From: DATFYI01 sp035315125
Lineage (GTDB): Bacteria > Chloroflexota > Anaerolineae > Anaerolineales > Anaerolineaceae
Direction: 5' to 3'
Assembly (NCBI GenBank): GCA_035315125.1
Contig: DATFYI010000259.1
Span: 1 to 6,449 of the forward strand
Length of the DNA: 6,449 bases
The notes beneath the pieces were generated by a model that was not told the DNA's origin, made no database searches, and saw nothing but the letters and a program-made list of their open reading frames with translations. This document shows, piece after piece, positions 6,212 to 6,449 of the stretch; position 1 is the stretch's first letter; each line of letters begins with the position of its first letter. Both the position numbers and the translations under genes were made by a program.

Positions 6212-6449
6212 CTATGGCATATAGTCATCGGCGCAGTCTACTCCACCTGTATAGGTGACCTGGATGTGCCGGTGATTTCCAACAGCGCCTGTTCCTGCTG
6301 ATGATCTTATTGTATCGGATACGCTTCCATCAGACCCGATTTGTAAATCGTAATTTTCAATCCTTTGTCTATTACCCACCTACCCGCTATCCCCGGTCAG
6401 ATCTACCTTCTCGCCGGGTTTAAAACCCTTTAATTGAATAATCATCCCT
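6212..6449 (-). pseudogene. C-terminal end of a secreted-type beta-sandwich protein, broken by one in-frame TAG (partial at right edge)
   Basis: Reading the minus strand from the right edge, 22 codons (ending ...GFKPGEKVDLTGDSG) are followed by TAG at 6382-6380. The same frame then stays open for 55 more codons to a TAG at 6214-6212. The two parts read as one domain: strand IIQLKGF, turn KPGEKVDL, then YDLQIGSDGSVSDTI, HRHIQVTYTGG and an acidic end VDCADDYMP. 'GF-PGE-V' followed by 'DGSVS.T' and a late 'H-I-V-TG' strand resembles bacterial Ig-like or other extracellular beta-sandwich domains. The simplest reading is the tail of a larger secreted protein whose gene lies mostly outside the window, with a recent nonsense change, a sequencing error, or a true stop followed by a decaying remnant. 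Openness over 55 codons alone is weak evidence (a few per cent by chance); the domain-like continuity is the main support. No known family is claimed. Confidence 0.45.

Noticed and set aside
6188..6212. Possible terminator (G/C-rich stretch followed by TTTTTT on the plus strand).
   Set aside because: The G/C-rich part holds a direct repeat (GGCGT twice), not an inverted one, so no hairpin can form before the T run.
6380..6382. Reading the in-frame TAG as pyrrolysine.
   Set aside because: Nothing in the window suggests a pyrrolysine system (no pyl genes, no methylamine methyltransferase). A nonsense mutation, an error or a true stop is much simpler.
6383..6445. A separate 21-codon peptide gene starting at the ATG at 6445.
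   Set aside because: The sequence reads as the inside of a beta-sandwich domain continuing past the stop, and the frame is still open to the window edge.

Overview
The window is ordinary-looking bacterial chromosome with moderate G+C. It is densely packed, with three blocks of genes: minus, plus, minus. No rRNA, tRNA, CRISPR, insertion sequence or phage gene is visible. No gene identifies the host. The mix of a PatB/MalY lyase, a COG1092-type methyltransferase without a PUA domain, a membrane-anchored TPR protein and a secreted-type beta-sandwich fragment would fit an environmental bacterium such as a Chloroflexota (Anaerolineae) member. That is a guess from general familiarity, not a measurement.

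Layout. Positions 1-349 (minus) hold the first 116 codons of a membrane-anchored DUF218 (YdcF/SanA/ElyC-like) protein cut by the left edge. Positions 420-1577 (minus) hold a complete PatB/MalY-type PLP-dependent C-S lyase lying upstream of it in the same direction. A 153-base divergent intergenic region (1578-1730) contains two TATAAT-like boxes. From there four genes run on the plus strand with gaps of only 32, 23 and 35 bases: a class I SAM methyltransferase (1731-2639), pyrroline-5-carboxylate reductase proC (2672-3520), a second, unrelated class I SAM methyltransferase (3544-4200), and a 483-residue membrane-anchored TPR protein (4236-5687). This looks like one operon. The TPR gene overlaps tail-to-tail by 19 bases with a minus-strand four-helix membrane protein (5669-6169). 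Positions 6212-6449 (minus) hold an open frame that enters from the right edge and looks like the C-terminal end of a secreted beta-sandwich protein. It is interrupted by one in-frame TAG.

How the genes may work together. proC and the C-S lyase are housekeeping amino-acid metabolism (proline synthesis, sulfur amino-acid breakdown). The two methyltransferases have no substrate that can be read from the sequence. The TPR protein is probably an assembly scaffold facing the outside of the membrane. I see no convincing undescribed defence, mobile or biosynthetic system. The points most worth a second look are the amber-interrupted frame at the right edge, the possible leaderless start of the plus-strand operon, and the convergent overlap containing a seven-G run.
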